Shown one piece after another: positions 40,005 to 50,630 of a DNA stretch of 64,000 nucleotides (position 1 is the stretch's first letter; each line of letters opens with the position of its first letter). The stretch covers positions 5,897,501 to 5,961,500 of the forward strand of contig JAWQUS010000004.1 in assembly GCA_036365455.1 (NCBI GenBank), read 5' to 3'. Under the pieces are notes generated by a model. The model was given only the letters and a program-made list of their open reading frames with translations. It did no database searches and was not told the origin of the DNA. Source of the DNA: Macrosoma leucophasiata. Taxonomy: Eukaryota; Arthropoda; Insecta; Lepidoptera; Hedylidae. Both the position numbers and the translations under genes were made by a program.

Positions 40005-41290
40005 TGTCGGGCCACGCACAGTGTAGGGTTTAGTAGTTACAGAGTAAGACAAAAAGATGTAATGAGAAAAATAAATAAGTATTTTCTATGCAGTTGTTCG
40101 AAATTTTCGAGTAGGTAAAATACATTTGGTAGACTTTTACTCGCAAACTTGTAAAGCCAACTTAAGTGTGATAGTTTTCCTTTAATTTCATTATATATAG
40201 CTACTATTGCCGTAACGTTTGAGTTTCTTACAACAAACGTTTAGTTGGTAGAGGGGGGAGGACAAATGCCTCCAGAGGGTGAAGTTGATGGATGTGGGTG
40301 TGCGTATGGGTGACTTAGTGGTGAACTGTCTGCTTGACACAGATGATGCAGTAATTGTTAGCTCTACACCATCTGGGCTACAAGCACTAGTCACAGTCAT
40401 GAAAGAGGATTGTATGGAGAACAATGGCTTACAATTGAATGTGGATAAAACTAAAGTATTCGTATTTGAAAGAGATGTACAGAGAACAAATGCAAGGGTA
40501 GTAGTATATGATGCAGTGTCAGAACAGGTGGATGAAATTGTATATCTTGGATGTGCTTTTAGCAAGGATGGTAGGTACACCACTGACATAGGAAGAAGAG
40601 TGCTTGCTGGGAATTGCGTGAATGGAGCGTTGGGTAAGCTGCTAGAATCTAAACATCTCAGCCAGCGGGCTCGACTAGCCGTACATAATGCTGTTCTTAC
40701 TCCAACGCTTTTATATGGAAGCGAGAGCTGGGTATGCAGGAAAGAGCATGAAAGTAAGTTGAACGCGGTCGAGATGAGATCTTTGCACAAGATCTGCGGT
40801 GTATCACTCACCGATCGCATTCGTAATGAAGATGAAAGAAAGAGGCTTTGTGTGAATGATAGTATCGGTGTAAAAATGAAAAAAGGCATGCTCCGATGGT
40901 TCGGGCATATAGAAAGAATGTCGAATGAGCGAATGACTAAACAGATACACAATGCGAATGTGGATGGTTGCAGAGGCCCAGGAAGACCAAGACTGACCTA
41001 CCATGACCAAATAGGCCGAGTTCTGTCTGATGGTGGGGTCAAAAGTCTTAGGAATCGGCGTGCATGTATGAAGAGAATGATGAAGGTAGACGAGGCACGA
41101 TAGGTTTGTCAGAACCGGGATATCAGGCGCTCTACACTCTCTGCTTACCCCGTTAGGGATCTGGCGTGAAGATACATACATATATACTTATTCTACCACT
41201 TTATCGGCGTAATTAAGATACACTTGTGCCAAATTTCAAGTCCTTAGTAACAAAAGTTTTGTGCTAAACCGCGGACGGAGATTCATTTTT
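40005..41290 (+). repeat. Family F repeat, split by LINE L
   Basis: Head CCGGTTAAGTGCGTGTCGGG to about 40263. It resumes near 41188 (TTCTACCACTTTATCGGCGT) to GCTAAACCGCGGACGGAG. F copies at 55340 and 57990 show the uninterrupted order. Part of F is deleted at the junction. Confidence 0.65.
40264..41187 (+). pseudogene. LINE family L: reverse transcriptase C-terminal part
   Basis: A 5'-truncated LINE. The ORF from about 40279 to 41103 (274 codons, no internal stop) covers the RT palm/thumb and C-terminal region: LLDTDDAVIVSS (catalytic DD; a Y/F-A-DD form is usual), NGLQLNVDKTKV, YLGCAFSKDG, PTLLYGSESWV, MRSLHKICGVSLTDRIRNE, KKGMLRWFGHIERM and GRPRLTYHDQIG. It then runs into a 3' UTR and (TACA)n tail (GGCGTGAAGATACATACATA). 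It lacks endonuclease, fingers and start codon, so it is dead. Clade not certain (RTE-like features). Confidence 0.75.
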
Positions 41291-41895
41291 TTATTAATTT
41301 TTGTCAACCCATGTTTTGGCTTCGGAAGCTTCTTACATCCTGTATATTGAGATGTATAGGTAATAACCGATAAATTACGTAACGTTTTTGAACTGTCCAA
41401 AATAATTTTTGTCTGTCTGTCTCAATATTTTCCTTAGCCGTGCATTTTAAAAGGAGGCCATTGCATCTTAAATCTTACGTAATAGATATAAATTGTTTAA
41501 TTCAAAAGAATCCAAAGCGATATTTTAATAATGTTTTATGTTCTTGCAGTCGTTGTACACGAAGGGGGAATGATAAGGTTTTAAAAAATATCTGATTCAA
41601 TTATGAAAATTGCAGTTTCAATTCAGAATTTTGCGGGTTTTAGAAATATAAATCAAAAGATCATTGTTTTATAGTCGTGCGTTCGTGTTTTGGATATGTC
41701 AGTTACCTACTGTATTCTGGGACAAGCTTCAGCCCACGGGTTTGTTTACGGGTTTTGTTAATTAGTTACATATAAACTCACCGTATTTTTAGAGTTCCGT
41801 AGCCTACAAGGAACCCTTTTATTTTGGGTGGTGTGTCTGTTCGTCAAAGAATATTAAAAATTCTTCAATGCTTTAATTGGGCACATATATGTATT
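41291..41895. other. No gene; scrap of GGTTCCGTA repeat
   Basis: 41790-41860 (AGAGTTCCGTAGCCTACAAG) is a family F-type end. The rest was not recognised. Confidence 0.4.
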
Positions 41896-42120
41896 GCTCG
41901 CGGGCGTAGGCACCACCGCATTACCTAATTAATATACTTGCCGCTAAATGGTAGTGTTCAGCACTATCGTGTTCCGGTCAGGTGGTAATGTACGGCTTCA
42001 GGAGTGGTAACGCATCTACATTTTGACCTTGGTCTTTGTGTGGGTGTCTATAGGCTGCAGTCATCACTTAACATTAATGTAAACTGCATGCTTGTTTACC
42101 ACTTCCATTACATAAAAAAA
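41896..42120 (+). repeat. Family A, 5'-truncated with internal deletion
   Basis: GCTCGCGGGCGTAGGCACCA to CCATTACATAAAAAAA. A block after TACGGC is missing. Confidence 0.8.
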
Positions 42121-42509
42121 TACAATTAGGCGTCAACGCAGTAGTAAAATAAAATCTTGAAAATATTTTTTTCACGTGCAACGCCTGCTTGTTGTCATTG
42201 GATAGGTCTTTGAAAAATATAAGGAGTTTGCAAAGACCATTTCTTAATTATGTGAAAATCCGTTTGTGAATTAATACACATGGCAATACAGTCCTTTTAA
42301 ATTCATTTATATTGTATGTAATGATAAAATAATAAGTAGTAGGTATATGTAGTGAATTTAAAAGGAAAACTTCCTTTCACGTCTAGTAGACTTGATAAGT
42401 TAACGAGTAATAAAATGATTTATTATTCGAAGAACATCGAAAGATCATCCCAGACTGACATTTTTAAATAAACTAACCATTCGGTTAAGTTACTTTGTCC
42501 AAGGTGTCA
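42121..42509. other. No feature recognised
   Basis: AT-rich. Confidence 0.45.
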
Positions 42510-42677
42510 TTTGCTTGTAATTTCCGGCACAGAGGCATAACGCCTTAGACCTCAGGAGTGGTAACGCATCTGCACTTTAACCTTGATCTTTGTGTTGTAG
42601 GTGTCTATAGGCTGCAGTCATCACTTAAAATCAATGTGAACTGCATGCTTGTTTGCCACTTCCCTTACATAAAAAAA
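42510..42677 (+). repeat. Family A 3' half
   Basis: TTGTAATTTCCGGCACAGAG to CTTACATAAAAAAA. Confidence 0.8.
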
Positions 42678-43169
42678 GATACACATAAACACCATCTAAA
42701 AAGGATTATAGTTTTATTTTTTATTTAGGTATGCTGCGAAAAAAGATCGATGGATTGATATCATGTTTTAAAAATTCGTTACATACCTACTTTAGGTACA
42801 CGATGATACCCACACAAAAAAATAAATAAAATTTAAACTACTTATCATTTACAAGATATTTATTTGTAATTAAACAGTGGCTCACCGGAACTGATAAGAC
42901 CGGATGCACTAACTACAGGTCGGGGTTTGAAGTTGGGGTGGGGAAGGATTCTTTTTCGAAGAAACTGATTATTATCTTTGACTGCTTTTGAAACGTGAGT
43001 TCGTGTTTTGACACTTGATTTATAAAACTATGATTGGCACTGAATTTAAACGTCTATCGTATTGTTAAATGAAAAAAAATCTATGTTCTTAGATTGTAGT
43101 ATTAGAAGAAATCATCTGAGAAGAGCAATATTTCTTCGATATGTTACACGAATAACAGTTTATATTATA
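42678..43169. other. No feature recognised
   Basis: AT-rich. Confidence 0.45.
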
Positions 43170-43402
43170 CTAGCTGACTCGGCAATTTTCGTATTGCCTC
43201 ACAATTAAATAATGTGTCAAAGGTTTAATATATACGGACTATTTTTATGGGAATCTCTTCAATTTTATATTTTCTTACCTTTTAAACCTTCCCTGGACTT
43301 CCAAAAATAATTCAAAACCAAAATTAGTCAAATCAGTAAGGCCGTTGTCGAGTTTTAGCGAGACTCACGAACAGCAATTGATTTTAATACATATGTATAA
43401 AT
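43170..43402 (-). mobile_element. Non-autonomous Helitron
   Basis: The minus-strand 3' end is TTGCCGAGTCAGCTAG. The body matches 9611-9871 (GTCGAGTTTTAGCGAGACTC). The 5' end is approximate. Confidence 0.65.
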
Positions 43403-43863
43403 TACTTACCTATACTTTATAACATGATAAAATAAAACAAATATTTAAATTTAAAACATTGTAAAATGTAACCAAAGACATATAAGTATTATTCTTGTTT
43501 CTGTGCATGTAATAAAACAAATATAGAAGCTGGCAATAATAAACCGTCATCAACGTCGCATTAAATATTAATTCGATCTATAATTCTCATATTAACGTAT
43601 AAAAAAGGCAAAAGAGTGAACTCTGGACAATCCATCAAAACTAAATGATTATGACCTTTGTTTATAGTATGGCATTAGGGCCGCAAACTGGACCACAGCG
43701 GGGGGCGGAGCGGGAAGCGGAGTGGGAAGCGGAGCGGGTAGCAATGTCTGTTCTCGATACCGGCGATGAAGCGTGTAAGAAAGACGTGAGACCGTCAATT
43801 GCAATTGACAATGTTTTTATTTATTCTTTCGCATTTAGGTATATTCTATCAGATCCAGTATTG
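43403..43863. other. No gene; short GC minisatellite
   Basis: 43695-43740 holds about three units of GCGGAGCGGGAA. It is open in one frame but low-complexity. I see no gene. Confidence 0.5.
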
Positions 43864-44199
43864 AGGACACCACCACATTAACTGATCAATCTACCGCCAA
43901 ACGGTAGTGAATACTATCGTGTTGCGAGCTTTGATCTGGATTTACATAAACTGGGGTAACAATATAAATAAAACAATAATAACACATGATGGAACAACCC
44001 CCGTTTATGTAATTCCAGTTTAAAGCCCGCAAGTGTATATGGGTATTTACTATCACGGAGGGAAACAGGTATCAAAAGTGGGAACGCGTGTGTATCATTA
44101 TCTTTGACCTCTGAACTTTGTGTTATGTCTATAGGCTTTTGTCGTCATTTAACATCATTGTAAACTGCATGCTTGTTTGTCACTTTCGTTACCAGTCAG
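43864..44199 (+). repeat. Family A, older copy split by a fold-back MITE
   Basis: CACCACCACATTAACTGATC to 43921, then from about 44033 to TGCTTGTTTGTCACTTTCG. Confidence 0.65.
43922..44032. mobile_element. 111-bp fold-back MITE
   Basis: TTGCGAGCTTTGATCTGGAT at the left is mirrored by ATTCCAGTTTAAAGCCCGCA at the right; the arms reach ~33 bp (ACATAAAC). Inserted in family A. Confidence 0.7.
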
Positions 44200-44410
44200 T
44201 TTTCGCAGTCAATAGCGTAAATGTTGGAGGTGAAACTGTAGCTTGGGCTGTCTATGATGTTTCTTTTTTACAGTCATGACCGTACAGTTGAACTACATTA
44301 GCAACATGAAGCCGTGTAGTCAAGGCTTTACATCATTACGCCTATAAGTATAGATCATCTTGCACCACCTTTATACGTCGAAGTCGGATAAATTACATAT
44401 CCATTTTGAA

Positions 44411-44731
44411 ATGCCTCAGTAGCTTAGTGGTAGCAGGACACAACTACTACGCTGGAGGTCCTGGGTTCTATTCCCGGATCGAGGGCTATCAGAGATAAAG
44501 GTTTAAAATTCTTTATCTCTGGTTCTATTGGGATTTTTCAATTTTCTGGAAGTTTCCCAGTACCTCGGAGTGTGGTAATGTGCCCGGAAATGGCAATAGG
44601 CTCGCCACCTGTTACATGGGCCAAAATGTAACCGGCGAATCGTGGGTGTTTGCATGTATGCTTGAATGCATGCATTTACCTCTGCCTACCCCTTCGGGGA
44701 TTACAGGCGTGGAGTTACGTTTTTATTTTCA
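44411..44731 (+). mobile_element. Family T tRNA-derived SINE, best-preserved copy
   Basis: Head TGCCTCAGTAGCTTAGTGGT (A box) and CTGGGTTCTATTCCCGG (B box). The body continues to GGCTCGCCACCTGTTACATG. The 3' tail is TCTGCCTACCCCTTCGGGGA, then TTACAGGCGTGGAGTTAC. Confidence 0.85.
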
Positions 44732-45144
44732 AATAAAATATTATGAAAAGCTAAATCAAACAATAGTAAATTGGTAGTTGATGGGATTTTACAACTATGC
44801 GCGTTTACGCCGCGTCGCTGCCTCTATCATGAATCGCTGTCATCAAGTTTATAGCCTGAATGCCTTGTGATTCGTTTGAACCGATACTTTTGATTCAGTT
44901 TTTTGTCACGGTTACAATTACGGCAGGTGATAAGATTTGGAATATTGCACGGTTGTTTTTTTGTGTATGTCTACTGGCTAAAATTATAAGCTTGTTGTAT
45001 TTAGAAGTTGGATGCCGCCGACCTTAAAATGGGTTTTATCGAAAATAGTCCGCACAAGGCCTTCTCCTTTAAAATTAAGGAATATTCATGTGATTAAATA
45101 AGGTCAGATACTTTCTTCCATTTGGGGTGAAAGTAAGGAAAGGA
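44732..45144. other. No feature recognised
   Basis: AT-rich; nothing recognised. Confidence 0.45.
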
Positions 45145-45604
45145 AGAAGGTCTTTGACCACTGTGTGTTGCCAGTAATTACATACGGAACCGAAACGTGG
45201 TCGCTCACTACGGGCCTCATAAGAAGGCTCAAGGTCACTCAGAGAGCTATGGAGAGGGCTATGCTTGGAGTTTCACTGCGAGATCGAATCAGAAATGAGT
45301 TGATCCGCAGGAGAACCAAAGTAACCGGCATAGCCCACCGAATAGCGAAACTCAAGTGGCAGTGGGCAGGGCACATAGCTCGCAGAACTGACGGCCGTTG
45401 GGGCAGAAGAGTTCTGGAGTGGCGACCGCGTACCGGAAGACGAAGCGTAGGCAGGCCCCCCACGAGGTGGACCGACGACCTGGTGAAGGCCGCGGGCAAT
45501 CGCTGAATGAGGGCGGCCCAGGACTGTTCGTTTGTGGCATTCTTTGGGGGAGGCCCTTGTTCAGCAGTGGATGTCTTTTGGCTGAAATGATGATGATGAT
45601 GATG
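45145..45604 (+). pseudogene. RTE-type LINE, 3' end with (ATG)n tail
   Basis: The C-terminal RT region is open from about 45148 to a TGA near 45504: LPVITYGTETWSLT, MLGVSLRDRIRNELIRR, AHRIAKLKWQWAGHIARRTD, GRPPTRWTDDLVKAAGNR. After the stop, homologous coding sequence continues (RAAQDCSF). The 3' UTR ends TTCAGCAGTGGATGTC and an ATG-repeat tail at 45589-45604. It lacks endonuclease and the RT catalytic core. Confidence 0.8.
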
Positions 45605-45924
45605 ACTTTCTTCCACGTTTGAGTAACTATTTAGTCATTTTTTTTTTAATTTAAAATGTAAGGGCATGAATATGTAGGCAAGTATCTAAAAGTATAAAAT
45701 TAATCAAATAAACATTTGACGCGACGCTGATTTAGGGTGATTATGATGTGAAATTCTATATTCAGAAATGGCAACGAGTAGGTACATTGTAGAGTCCACA
45801 GAGTCCGTGATCCCGTGCAGTAATGAAATGCGCGGTTCACTTGATAATTTTTCGTTAAAAAGAAATGTATTATTTATATCAATTCCAAATTAAAATATTA
45901 GAGAACATCCCTACTATATATATT

Positions 45925-46107
45925 TTATATGTAATATTATGAATGCGAAAGTAACTCTGTCTGTCTGTCTGTCTGTTACCTTTTCACGTCCAAACGACTG
46001 AACCGATTTTAATGAAATTTGGTACAGAGATAGAGTTGACTTTGAGAAAGAACATAGGCTACTTTTTAAACGACATACACACGGGCGAATCCGTGGGCAA
46101 CATCTAG
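45925..46107 (+). mobile_element. Non-autonomous Helitron
   Basis: Carries (CTGT)n, CGACTGAACCGATTTTAATG, GGCTACTTTTTAA and the 3' end GGCGAATCCGTGGGCAACAT then CTAG. Confidence 0.65.
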
Positions 46108-46132
46108 TAGCATATAAATAAATATTAATGTT

Positions 46133-46260
46133 ATGCTTCCCGTGACCAAAAGGCTGGGCAATTTTCAGGTCAGAGAATCAGCATCGCCATCCAACGAGGC
46201 AATACTGCCAGCCTTCTGGGTACCATGACACAGTGGTGCGGAATTTATAGATTAACATGC
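46133..46260 (+). pseudogene. LINE C-terminal fragment
   Basis: Shares GCATCGCCATCCAACGAGGC and CAGCCTTCTGGGTACCAT with the minus-strand element at 10795-11290. Confidence 0.55.
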
Positions 46261-46427
46261 TGTTTTTAGTTTAGATGTGACATTTTATTAATTGTAAATA
46301 TTATTATTTAGTATAAATTATAAAATTATATAAAATATAGCTAATATATACACATAATAACAGTCATTGCGCTATAAAAGAAAAGTTAAGATATAAAATA
46401 TACAATAAGGTATAATTTATACGAAAT

Positions 46428-46485
46428 ATCGTTTTACTTGACATTGGCAATATGCGTAATAGCGATACCATAATATAAATAAAAC
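46428..46485 (+). repeat. Short A-tailed motif, copy 3
   Basis: ATCGTTTTACTTGACATTGG, then CAATATGCGTAATAGCGATA, then an A-rich tail. Confidence 0.75.
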
Positions 46486-46505
46486 ACTAGTAGGTTAATT
46501 TTAAT

Positions 46506-46858
46506 TAAGAAGCGCGCATGGCCCGGCGGCTGGTGTAGATCGTAAACGATCTACTCGGTTAAGCACTACGGGCGCGGTCGGGTAGTGTGATGGGTGACCG
46601 CTAGTGGCAAATTAAATGCGCGTTTCCGTGCTTCGGAGGGCACGTTAAGCCGTCGGTCCCGGTTGCTATCGATAGATAGCAGTTGTTAAACCTTGTCGGA
46701 GGCCTTATGGGCGGTTTGAAAACATCCGACAGCGGGTTAGCCACTAACCCCAACACCTCCACCAATCCGCATTGGAGCAGCGTGGTGGAGTAAGCTCCAG
46801 GCCTCCCCCCAAAAAGGGGAGAGACTCGTGCCCAGCAGTGGGACGTATAATGGGTTGC

Positions 46859-46893
<35 letters not shown>
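46506..46893 (+). mobile_element. Family E SINE, complete: 5S rRNA-like head, (ATT)n tail
   Basis: The head at about 46530-46605 contains GTTAAGCACTACGGGCGCGG and GATGGGTGACCGC. These match the order of the 5S rRNA internal promoter (box A GTTAAGCAACGTCGGGC, intermediate element and box C GATGGGTGACCGCCTGGGAA). This suggests a pol III-transcribed SINE of the 5S class. The body follows (CCTTGTCGGAGGCCTTATGG; CTCCAGGCCTCC). The 3' end GCCCAGCAGTGGGACGTATA leads into ATT repeats (46859-46893). Similarity to 5S is read by eye. Copies: 1111, 28632, 28838, 33915. Confidence 0.75.
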
Positions 46894-46895
<2 letters not shown>

Positions 46896-47408
46896 TTTAA
46901 TTATTAATTGTGTAAGTAAGAATGTACGTTGTTTTGGATGTTTGGATTTTCAATTAAAATATTTAAAAAATATTACAAAATAAGTTGTATGGTTAATTGT
47001 AATATTGATAAATACTTACAGTAACTTAAGTACACTTAACTACCAATCTACAAAATTACTTCTCATTTTTACCTAAAGAGGCGAGTTTAATGCGTCATTG
47101 TTTGTAATTTACCATAATGATAACCCATTTGAGATCCGTTCGCCATAAGATTTTTTACGAAATTAAAGCGAACATGGCCATAATTCACTTACAAACTACG
47201 TTTTTTTCGTAAAATAGTTACTGGCCCTATATTTACCTTTTTAAGATATCATAAAATGACTACAAAATGTCTTGCATACTATATGATCATTATTTTTTAA
47301 CTGCATTAAAACAAGATCTGGTTAATCGTTATCAGAGAATATGTAATAATACTGTCGTTATGTAGGATTTTTCTCTAGGTCTAAGTAGGTACTTACCTAC
47401 ATTGATTT
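46894..47408. other. No feature recognised
   Basis: AT-rich. Confidence 0.45.
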
Positions 47409-47540
47409 TTGTTTTTTTTTTTAAGTAATTGAAGTGGCAAACAAGCATGCAGTTCACATAAAGACCAAGGTCAAAATGCAGATGCGTTACCACTCCAGAG
47501 ACCTAAGGTACTATGCCTCTGTGCTGGAAATTACAGGGCC
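47409..47540 (-). repeat. Family A fragment with internal deletion
   Basis: GTGGCAAACAAGCATGCAGT joined to AAAGACCAAGGTCAAAATGC, missing ~35 bp; ends at AAATTACAGGGCCA. Confidence 0.75.
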
Positions 47541-48467
47541 AAGGTTCTCAGGCGGCGCTTTTCATTTCTGAGTCAATCTCGCAAGGAAACATCGAGCATA
47601 GTTCTCTCCATTACCATCTCTGTGGCCTTGAGCTTTACGAGGCTCATACTGAGCGACCTAAGTTTCAGTTCCATACGTCATCATTGGTCACACACTGATC
47701 CAAAACCTTCGTCTTGAGCCACTGCGGTAAATGTGTGGAGTAAAGTGGGAGGGCACATAGCTCGAAAAACCGGAGACCGTCGGGACCCAACCGATGACTA
47801 AAAGTGAGAGTTGCCCCTTGTCGCATTATGTCTTCCCACAGCGTCCGTACTTGCGAATTGGACCCACAGCAGAGCTCCTAGCAGTTGTGTAAATTTATTG
47901 AGAGGCTGAGGGCCTTTTGGTTATTATTGCCTTAGATTGCCCGGTAGCATAGAGTAGAGCCATTTTGAGACGAGCCGCCTTGCTAAGCGATTTGCGATTT
48001 CGATTATTACATATCCCCCCGGTGGCGTAGCTAACATGTGTGGCACCCGGAGCGGATGAGCAAAAAAAGGAAATACTCCCCATTCTTTTGTATCTTATTT
48101 CTCCATTCTCCATCGGTGTGCCTCCTATTTATTTCCTAGAGCAAATTCTGTGTCACGACGTGATACCCTAAAAGCACAGTCTAAAGAAAACGAATATGTT
48201 ATTTCTGTGCTAATACCATAGATGCGAAATTGACATTTGTAATGCTTTCAGGTCTAAACCGCTCAAATTTTGGTTATTTAAGGGTCACCCCCAAACGGGT
48301 GGCACTCGGAGCGGGCTGCCCCCGCCGCCCTATAGTTATTTTACTGTATCCCCCCTAATGACGCACAACCCTGTTGTGACCATCTTTGGGGAAGGCCTTT
48401 GTCTTGAGTCGAATGTGACGTGATGATGACCAAAATATTAATACAAATTTATAATAGATGTAGATCA
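47541..48467. other. Mostly unrecognised; faint LINE remnants
   Basis: 47750-47800 (GGAGGGCACATAGCTCGAAA) resembles the RTE RT C-terminal end. 47930-47990 (GATTGCCCGGTAGCATAGAG) resembles the LINE 3' tract at 51890-51960. There is no intact gene. Confidence 0.4.
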
Positions 48468-48556
48468 CGCACGGGAGGTGTGTCAAGACCGGGATATCTG
48501 GCGCTCCACACTCTCTGCCTACTTCGTTAGGGACCTGGAGTGAAGATACATACAAA
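48468..48556 (+). mobile_element. LINE family L 3' tail
   Basis: GGGAGGTGTGTCAAGACCGG, CTGCCTACTTCGTTAGGGAC and AGTGAAGATACATAC. Confidence 0.7.
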
Positions 48557-48606
48557 TTAATAATAGCTGGACAACAAACTACAATTTGCGTTTTCCTTAA
48601 CCGTGC

Positions 48607-48892
48607 TTTTTTTTATGTAAAGGAAGTGGCAAACAAGCATGCAGTTCACATTGATGTTAAGTGATGACTGCAGCCTATAGACACCCACACAAAGACCGAG
48701 GTCAAAATGCAGATGCGTTACCACTCCTGAGGCCTAAGGTGTTATGCCTCTGTGCCGGAAATTACAGGGCCGTACATTACCACCTGACCGGAACACGATA
48801 GTGCTAAACACTACCATTTAGCGGCAAGTATATTAGGTAATGCGGTGGTGCCTACGCCCGCGAGCTCCGTCACTGGAGCTCTACCACCAGTA
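48607..48892 (-). repeat. Family A repeat, reference copy
   Basis: 286 bp, the cleanest copy. Read on the minus strand: ACTGGTGGTAGAGCTCCAGT, a near-palindromic GAGCTCC..GGAGCTC start, TGGTAGTGTTTAGCACTATC, GTAATTTCCGGCACAGAGGC, GGCTGCAGTCATCACTTAAC, then poly(A). No tRNA, 5S or 7SL-type promoter was recognised, and no ORF. It is either a SINE or the fixed-length 3' end of an unknown LINE. Confidence 0.88.
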
Positions 48893-49235
48893 AAAAACCA
48901 GTAAACCTTATTTTTCCACTCAATTTCAATAAGTAGGTACCCAAGGTAAATGGTTTTTTAATGTTTTACAAAAATATAACCAAGGTTTTGTAGATAATAT
49001 GCGAATAAACCAACAATGACATGGTCTCCCGTGAGAATTGTGTTGTAAAGGGTTCATTTAAAACTGCCATCACCTCGTATATTAAACATAGTTAAATCTT
49101 ATAATACTATAATAATTACCATAAATACCTACCTAATTCCCATGAGTGTTGCAAGAAATGAATACCTACTTAAATCATCTTAGAGTATTTTGTACACATA
49201 ACTTCAAGTTTTTATTCCCAGAAAGTATAGGTACT
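48893..49235. other. No feature recognised
   Basis: AT-rich. Confidence 0.45.
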
Positions 49236-49475
49236 TAACTTAACTTCACGCTTGTATTTCTCGAAGAGGTAGGCAGAGGTAAATGAATTGAAGCATAAAT
49301 GCAAACAAACACCTGCCTGTGGTGAGCCTGTTGATATCTCCGGGTACATTACTAAAGTCCAAGGGTAGTACTGGCAGAGAATTTGTATGGAAAAAATTAA
49401 GCGTTTGTCTGGAATTTTGGCGGAGTGTCCGCGGCGTGGTACTGGGAAACTTGCAGAAAACGGAATATATCGAAT
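49236..49475 (-). mobile_element. Family T SINE, head missing, with family C inside
   Basis: CTTCACGCTTGTATTTCTCG (3' tail in reverse) to GGTACTGGGAAACTTGCAGA, split by C. Confidence 0.7.
49375..49437 (-). mobile_element. Family C MITE, 63-bp deletion derivative
   Basis: CAGAGAATTTGTATGG to GTGTCCGCGGCGT. Flanked by AGTACTGG (49367-49374) and GGTACTGG (49438-49445). Confidence 0.75.
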
Positions 49476-49514
49476 AACACAAAATATTAATGGATAATAC
49501 ACCTTTAACTCTGA

Positions 49515-49740
49515 CTAGTGCCACGCCCCGGCTGCGCGCGGGCTTAATGTTACTTACCCTCTCGTGTTCATCTTTGATGATGCGTGTTTACGTAATGTTA
49601 TATAGATTAAAGTCTTACTTAAATGCTATATAACAAGAATGGCTTTATAACACTGAAAGAATTAAAAAAATCGGACCCTTAGTTCCTGAGATTAGCGCGT
49701 TCAAGGAAACAAACAAACTCTTCAGTTTTATAATAATTAT
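49515..49740 (-). mobile_element. Helitron-like element
   Basis: The minus-strand 3' end is CGCGCAGCCGGGGCGTGGCA then CTAG. The body has CTCAGGAACTAAGGGTCCGA. The 5' end was not found. Confidence 0.5.
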
Positions 49741-50144
49741 TAGTTTATTATAGCCCTCGGCGTGTTAAAGAACTTTGTTCTGAAATGTTAATTACATATT
49801 ATTATATATTTCCACATATATAAACAATTAAGATTATATTATCATATTCCTTAAGCTGTTTCGCATGTCATATCTCTGATGATGTAATTAACGCATTAAT
49901 GCAGAGCCTGTGTGAATAGCGATGTTCCCAGCAGATGGCGTGATAATCACCGGGATAGCGTGCTACCATCCGGAGGGTATTATTGCGGTTTTGCTTATTT
50001 TCATCTACAAATAATTTTTTATATAGGAGTGTAGTCAGTCATAAAAAAGTGGCACCATGACTTTTGACAAGTAACATACCAAGGTATTGTTAGTCGTCAA
50101 AAGTTGTTTATAGTCTCATAGTAAACTATATTTTTACTTATGAG
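49741..50144. other. No feature recognised
   Basis: AT-rich. Confidence 0.45.
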
Positions 50145-50630
50145 CAGAGAATATGTTATAATACTACGTATATGCTCACTATGAGCCTCATAAGAAGGCT
50201 CAAGGTCACTCAGAGAGCAAAGGAGAGGGCTATGCTCGGAGTTTCTCTGCGAGATCGAATCAGAAATGAGGAAACCGCATGATAACCAAGGTTACCGACA
50301 TAGCTCACCGAAAAGCGAGACTCAAGTGGCAGTGGGAAGGGAACATAGCTCGAAAAACTGACGGCCGTTGGGGCAGAGCAGTTCTAGAGTGGTGACCACG
50401 TACCGGGAAACGAAGCGTAGGCAGGCCTCCCACAAGATGGACCGACGACCTGGTGAGGGTCGCGGGCAATCGCTGGATGAGGGCGGCCCAGGACCGTTCG
50501 TTGTGGCAATCTTTGGGGGAGACCTTTGTTCAGCAGTGGACGTCTTTTGGCTGAAATGATTATGATGATGACAACGTATATAATGGTAACTTCGACGTCC
50601 CGCCCGATTTCCCCGCCCATAACCCCCCCC
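50145..50630 (-). mobile_element. Family C MITE split by an RTE-type LINE
   Basis: CAGAGAATATGTTATAATAC at 50145-50173. It resumes at 50582 (CTTCGACGTCCCGCCCGATT) to about 50630. A further C-like scrap (GCGTATGTATGGAATTTTAG) is near 50820. Confidence 0.7.
50174..50573 (+). pseudogene. RTE-type LINE 3' fragment with 8-bp TSD
   Basis: 5'-truncated. It encodes broken RT C-terminal sequence (RRLKVTQRAKERAMLGVSLRD; GRWGRAVLEW) and ends TTCAGCAGTGGACGTC plus a short ATG-type tail. ACGTATAT flanks it at 50166-50173 and 50574-50581, dating it after C. Confidence 0.8.

Noticed and set aside
40191..40952. 253-codon minus-strand ORF opposite LINE L
   Set aside because: It is low-complexity Ser/Leu/Thr-rich and lies antisense to a clear RT coding region.
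43645..43881. 78-codon ORF with a repeated acidic/basic stretch (GAEREAEWEAER)
   Set aside because: It is the translation of a short GC minisatellite and runs into a family A remnant. There is no homology or gene context.
46859..46893. (ATT)n microsatellite as an independent feature or CRISPR-like array
   Set aside because: It is the 3' tail of the family E SINE. There is no repeat-spacer structure anywhere in the window.
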